NCBI GenBank assembly: GCA_946481105.1
Contig: CAMLMM010000040.1
Span: 1-17,644, forward strand
DNA length: 17,644 nt
Reading direction: 5' to 3'
Source: an uncultured Alphaproteobacteria bacterium
Lineage (GTDB): Bacteria; Pseudomonadota; Alphaproteobacteria; Micavibrionales; Micavibrionaceae
The translations under genes were made by a program, and so were the position numbers. The notes beneath the pieces were generated by a model. The model saw nothing but the letters and a program-made list of their open reading frames with translations, was not told the DNA's origin and did no database searches. Position 1 is the first letter of the stretch; each line of letters opens with the position of its first letter. Positions 14,853 to 17,644 of the stretch are shown here, in pieces.

Positions 14853-15653
14853 TTATTTCCCGGCGGCATGCCGTTCAACGGTGAGCGGGCCAAAGCTCTG
14901 CGCTGTTGGCATGACTTCCAGCCGATTGATATTCACATGCGGCGGCAGCGTCGCTACCCATTCTACCGCTTCGGCAATATCGTCGGCGTAAAGCGGATCG
15001 GTGTTCGCATAAACAGCATCCGCCTTTTGCTTATCGCCTTTAAAACGGGCCAGTGAAAACTGCGTTTCCACCATACCCGGTTCGATATTGGTCACGCGCA
15101 CTTTAGTGCCGACCAGATCGGCACGGAGTGTCATCGAGAAATGTTTGACGAACGCTTTCACCGCGCAATAGACATTGCCGTTCGGATACGCATAGTTTCC
15201 GGCAATCGATCCGATATTGATGACATGGCCGCGCTTGCGTTCCACCATGCCCGGCAACACGAAACGCGTCATGCGCGCCAGTGACTTGGCATTCGTATCA
15301 ATCATCATGTCCCAGTCATCCATGTCGGCTTCGTACGCTTTGTCCAGCCCCAGCGCCCCACCCGCATTATTAATGAGCAGATCAATATTCCTGAATGCAG
15401 GGGGAAGATCATCTATCGATTTTTGCATGGCAGCACGATCAGTGATATCAAATACAACCGGATACGCCGCAAGCTGCGGGTAATCCGCACGTAATTCCGA
15501 TATTAGTTTATCAACCTTCGCAGCATCGCGCCCATGCAGGATGAGGGCCGCTCCCAACGCCGCGAAACGATGGGCAAATGCCTTGCCGAAATCGCCCGTT
15601 GCCCCGGTAATCAGCACACAGGAAGGGTTATAGCGGTTATAGGCGGTTGTCAT
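14853..15653 (-). CDS. ydfG: NADP-dependent 3-hydroxy acid dehydrogenase, YdfG-like SDR
   Basis: A short-chain dehydrogenase/reductase. The E. coli YdfG family oxidises L-allo-threonine and serine-type 3-hydroxy acids and reduces malonic semialdehyde. Visible elements: cofactor motif TGATGDFG (16-23), NNAG (95-98), and catalytic Ser149, Tyr162 and Lys166 (YCAVK). YdfG-specific stretches include DDWDMMIDTN, VLPGMVER, GHVINIGSIAG, VTNIEPGMVETQFS, and the C-terminal WVATLPPHVNINRLEVMP, which I recall as nearly the same in E. coli YdfG. At 266 aa it is slightly longer than that enzyme, with about 10 extra residues at the N-terminus. The start ATG has GGAG 7 bases upstream. The dyad CATTGT-GAA-ACAATG (15664-15678) sits directly upstream of the Shine-Dalgarno and could be an operator or leader hairpin. 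It is transcribed divergently from the beta-barrel gene. Confidence 0.92.
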   Translation of the reverse strand: MTTAYNRYNPSCVLITGATGDFGKAFAHRFAALGAALILHGRDAAKVDKLISELRADYPQLAAYPVVFDITDRAAMQKSIDDLPPAFRNIDLLINNAGGALGLDKAYEADMDDWDMMIDTNAKSLARMTRFVLPGMVERKRGHVINIGSIAGNYAYPNGNVYCAVKAFVKHFSMTLRADLVGTKVRVTNIEPGMVETQFSLARFKGDKQKADAVYANTDPLYADDIAEAVEWVATLPPHVNINRLEVMPTAQSFGPLTVERHAAGK

Positions 15654-15663
15654 TTTATATCTC

Positions 15664-15678
15664 CATTGTGAAACAATG
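15664..15678. promoter_or_regulatory. dyad in the ydfG / beta-barrel divergent region
   Basis: CATTGT (15664-15669) and ACAATG (15673-15678) form a perfect 6-bp inverted repeat on a 3-base centre, adjacent to the ydfG Shine-Dalgarno. It could be an operator for the divergent pair or an mRNA hairpin limiting ydfG translation. No good promoter hexamers are seen for either gene, so the role is uncertain. Confidence 0.4.
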
Positions 15679-15743
15679 TTTTTAGACGCAATGCAGCGAG
15701 TTTTAAAGTGGCAATTTCACCAGAATCTTCGTACAAAAGTTTT

Positions 15744-16865
15744 ATGTCGCCACTGCGTATCATTTTTACCCCTTTGCTCGCCGCCACAACCTCCGTTGCC
15801 GCGCAAAGCACTGCCCCTCTTCAAGTTTCACTCAAAGCCACCTCCCAATGCGTTGTGTTGAACAACAGTGAATGCCGTGGGCTTGGCGGGTCGATTCGTA
15901 TTGCACGTTCCTCGGGCAGTGTAACGCCATATATAGAGCTGGGAAGTTTCAACGACCATTTCAAGAACACACCGTTCGACCGCACCTGGGCAGACGAAAC
16001 TTATGGTCATGCCAATTTGCGTCTGGGAACAAAACTCGGCCTGCGCGGCATGATTCTGGCTACGGGCATCGAAGGCCGCGTCACCAGTAATGTCAATCTG
16101 GGGATGAGCATCTACGTTGCGAAGGTCGAAGGCTCTATCGGCGCGAACGCCTCGTTGAATGGCGTATTCAATGTGCCGCGGGAAATTCCGGCCATGTCGT
16201 GGGATGGCCGTGACTATCCGGCCTATCCGCTGCCAGAATTTGAACCAGTCGAATTTAAAGCTGGTAAAGGCTGGTCCATGTCCAAGGGGGCCTATACTCT
16301 TGGCCTTAAACAACATGCGAACTGGCAAAGCCCGCTGACGCGCCATTTCGGACTTCTCGCCGGCCAATCCTCCTCCGTATCGATTGACACGGCCACCGCC
16401 GCACTTTGCAGCGGAGTGGTCTATTCACCAGGACGAATACTGCAGGACCAGTACGCCCGCGGTGATAGCTGTAACGGCAGCATTCCTTTTAAATCAACCA
16501 GCGCCCTTTTCTCTCTCGGCGTTGAAACACGCCGGATTTTTGCCGACCGGCTTTTTGATGCCAAACAGCGCCGGGCCGAAAGCTATGCGGCCCGCGTGAA
16601 CGGGTATATAAATGAAGGGGCCGACCGTATCAAACAGGAAGACGCCACCGCCCTTAACGATGCGGATATCCCGCGCATGCTACCCCGCCATTTTCTGGAT
16701 TTCTTCGGCATCGAAAATCCCTATCAAAAGAATTTCATGTCAGCCGTCGTGGGATTACGCTGGGACTTTGGCGCGACCTCAGTCAACGCCAGCGCCCGCG
16801 TTCCCGTTGGGTCAGCACGGCGTGAATCACCCAGCCTCACTCTATTGCTCCGCCGGGACTTTTAA
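15744..16865 (+). CDS. predicted outer-membrane beta-barrel protein, unknown function
   Basis: A 373-aa protein with a probable Sec signal peptide: a short basic start (MSPLR), a hydrophobic core (IIFTPLLAATTSVA) and a VAAQS-type cleavage site after about residue 20. The mature part shows alternating hydrophobic/polar strands with many Gly, Ser and aromatic residues. The last strand ends LTLLLRRDF, with the terminal Phe typical of BAM-assembled outer-membrane barrels. Four Cys (36, 44, 222 and 243) could form two disulfides. A Pro-rich segment (about 144-170) may be an extracellular loop, and a charged stretch (about 265-320) a long loop or helix. I do not recognise the family. The upstream GTG at 15708 is rejected because starting there buries the signal peptide behind 12 extra residues; ATG 15744 has no strong Shine-Dalgarno either. 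The last four bases overlap the stop of the convergent small gene. Confidence 0.75.
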   Translation: MSPLRIIFTPLLAATTSVAAQSTAPLQVSLKATSQCVVLNNSECRGLGGSIRIARSSGSVTPYIELGSFNDHFKNTPFDRTWADETYGHANLRLGTKLGLRGMILATGIEGRVTSNVNLGMSIYVAKVEGSIGANASLNGVFNVPREIPAMSWDGRDYPAYPLPEFEPVEFKAGKGWSMSKGAYTLGLKQHANWQSPLTRHFGLLAGQSSSVSIDTATAALCSGVVYSPGRILQDQYARGDSCNGSIPFKSTSALFSLGVETRRIFADRLFDAKQRRAESYAARVNGYINEGADRIKQEDATALNDADIPRMLPRHFLDFFGIENPYQKNFMSAVVGLRWDFGATSVNASARVPVGSARRESPSLTLLLRRDF

Positions 16866-17038
16866 TCATTAAACGACGCAATGATCACCGGCAGATAATA
16901 CGCGAGAAACGCGATGATCAACCCAATCACCAGTAGCGCCCCGGCCACTGGCATCGGCCCTTTCTGCCGCATATATTCGCGCCAGGTCTGCGGGACATCT
17001 TCTAACTCCTGTTTATGATGTGCCATGTTATGAGCCAT
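16862..17038 (-). CDS. small single-pass membrane protein, 58 aa
   Basis: A short gene with strong translation signals: AGGAGG lies 5 bases upstream of the ATG at 17038. The 58-aa product starts with a polar, His-containing N-terminus (MAHNMAHHKQELEDVPQTW), then EYMRQKGPMP, and has one hydrophobic helix (about residues 31-54, from VAGALLVIG to VIIAS), ending FND. A single-pass inner-membrane protein with the N-terminus in the cytoplasm is the simplest reading; the positive residues before the helix fit this. Small proteins of this shape accompany respiratory or transport complexes, but no partner is evident, and I do not recognise the family. It lies 120 bases after the acetoacetyl-CoA synthetase stop on the same strand and may share its transcript. 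Its TAA (16862-16864) overlaps the stop codon of the convergent beta-barrel gene. Confidence 0.8.
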   Translation of the reverse strand: MAHNMAHHKQELEDVPQTWREYMRQKGPMPVAGALLVIGLIIAFLAYYLPVIIASFND

Positions 17039-17108
17039 AATAGCCTCCTATTAAACGAGTGATTTACCCGCTAATCTTTCGTCAGCATAGATGGTTCCCT
17101 CAAAGAAG

Positions 17109-17143
17109 GCTGATGGCCACCGCATTGTTCATAATGCGTCAGC
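17109..17143. other. possible stem-loop between acetoacetyl-CoA synthetase and the small gene
   Basis: An outer arm pair GCTGA (17109-17113) and TCAGC (17139-17143) encloses an inner pair GCATT (17122-17126) and AATGC (17133-17137). No T run follows on either strand, so it is not a standard terminator. It could be an mRNA structure between co-transcribed genes. Confidence 0.35.
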
Positions 17144-17158
17144 TATTTCATACTGTTC

Positions 17159-17644
17159 TCAAGCGCGAAGTTCGTCGAGGTTTTTATACAGATCGAGCGC
17201 CTCGGGATTGGCCAAAGCCTCAACATTGCGCACCGGACGGTTATGAATCACTTCCTTGACTGCCAGTTCGACAATCTTGTTGCTTTTGGTGCGTGGAATA
17301 TCGGCGACCTGCAAAATTTTGGCCGGGACATGGCGCGGTGATGCGCCTGCCTTGATACGCGCCTTGATGCGCGTTTTCAGGTCATCGTCCAGAGTGACGC
17401 CCGATTTCAGGCGCACAAACAGGATAACCCGTTCGTCATTATCCCAGAGCTGCCCGACGGCGATGCTTTCGATAACCTCAGGCACCTGCTCCACCTGACG
17501 GTAAATCTCGGCAGTACCAATACGCACGCCCCCCGGTTTCAGTGTCGCGTCCGAACGCCCCAGAATGATGAATCCGTCATGGTCGGTCCGCTCGATCCAG
17601 TCGCCGTGACACCAGATATTCTGATAACGGTCGAAATACGCCTT
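17159..17644 (-). CDS. acetoacetyl-CoA synthetase, C-terminal part (5' end beyond the window)
   Basis: An ANL-superfamily enzyme that activates acetoacetate to acetoacetyl-CoA with ATP, feeding ketone bodies or polyhydroxybutyrate breakdown products into central metabolism. Only the last 161 residues are present; the frame is open to the right edge. They show [16 protein letters not shown], then [20 protein letters not shown], the hinge and adenylate-binding region typical of acetoacetyl-CoA synthetase, then the small C-terminal domain with [18 protein letters not shown] and the catalytic Lys region [11 protein letters not shown]. The HGDWIE and [12 protein letters not shown] wording favours acetoacetyl-CoA over acetyl-CoA synthetase. 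The 58-aa membrane protein follows 120 bases downstream. A GTG at 17527 is internal, not the real start. Confidence 0.9.
   Translation of the reverse strand, partial: KAYFDRYQNIWCHGDWIERTDHDGFIILGRSDATLKPGGVRIGTAEIYRQVEQVPEVIESIAVGQLWDNDERVILFVRLKSGVTLDDDLKTRIKARIKAGASPRHVPAKILQVADIPRTKSNKIVELAVKEVIHNRPVRNVEALANPEALDLYKNLDELRA

Overview
The window reads as chromosomal DNA of a Gram-negative proteobacterium. It has a signal-peptide-bearing beta-barrel-like protein, NuoE, a 2-oxoglutarate dehydrogenase E2 subunit, a YdfG-type reductase, acetoacetyl-CoA synthetase and a type IV prepilin-like protein. The mix of genes, protein lengths and moderate base composition suggest an alphaproteobacterium, possibly an uncultured lineage; this assignment is inference, since no rRNA or other taxonomic marker is present. 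Most genes are ordinary housekeeping genes on the minus strand. The less ordinary material sits in the intergenic stretches and in a few genes of unknown function.

Layout, left to right. Positions 1-695 hold the 3' part of an unrecognised plus-strand gene. It converges, through a shared bidirectional terminator (710-731), on odhB (736-1926, minus). Between odhB and a 413-aa unknown protein (2167-3408, minus) lies a MITE-like set of hairpins (2019-2157). Positions 3409-3830 carry no convincing gene, but do carry a near-consensus plus-strand promoter, repeated AACGAAC motifs and a terminator. A large solitary prepilin-like gene (3831-4592, minus) follows, then a sodium:solute symporter (4785-6293, minus). 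Next come a fused folK-folP gene (6394-7671) and nuoE (7689-8351), which look like one short operon. ftsH (8479-10389) is upstream of them and has its own terminator and promoter.

Positions 10390-10772 form a second gene-poor stretch. It holds the ftsH promoter with a perfect dyad over it and, on the opposite strand, a structured region ending in a terminator just before a doubtful 69-aa ORF (10773-10982). alaS (11035-13683), a zinc alcohol dehydrogenase (13767-14780) and a ydfG-like reductase (14853-15653) follow on the minus strand. A predicted outer-membrane beta-barrel protein (15744-16865, plus) converges tail-to-tail on a 58-aa single-pass membrane protein (16862-17038, minus) with a perfect Shine-Dalgarno sequence. 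The right edge is the C-terminal part of acetoacetyl-CoA synthetase (17159-17644, minus).

Functionally the window covers central carbon metabolism (odhB), respiration (nuoE), folate synthesis (folKP), membrane protein quality control (ftsH), translation (alaS), aldehyde and hydroxy-acid redox chemistry (the alcohol dehydrogenase and ydfG) and ketone-body activation (acetoacetyl-CoA synthetase). I see no defence system, prophage, IS transposase, CRISPR array or RNA gene of a family I recognise. The best leads are the two gene-poor stretches, the dyads over the ftsH and prepilin promoters, the hairpin repeat family, and the short or unknown proteins.
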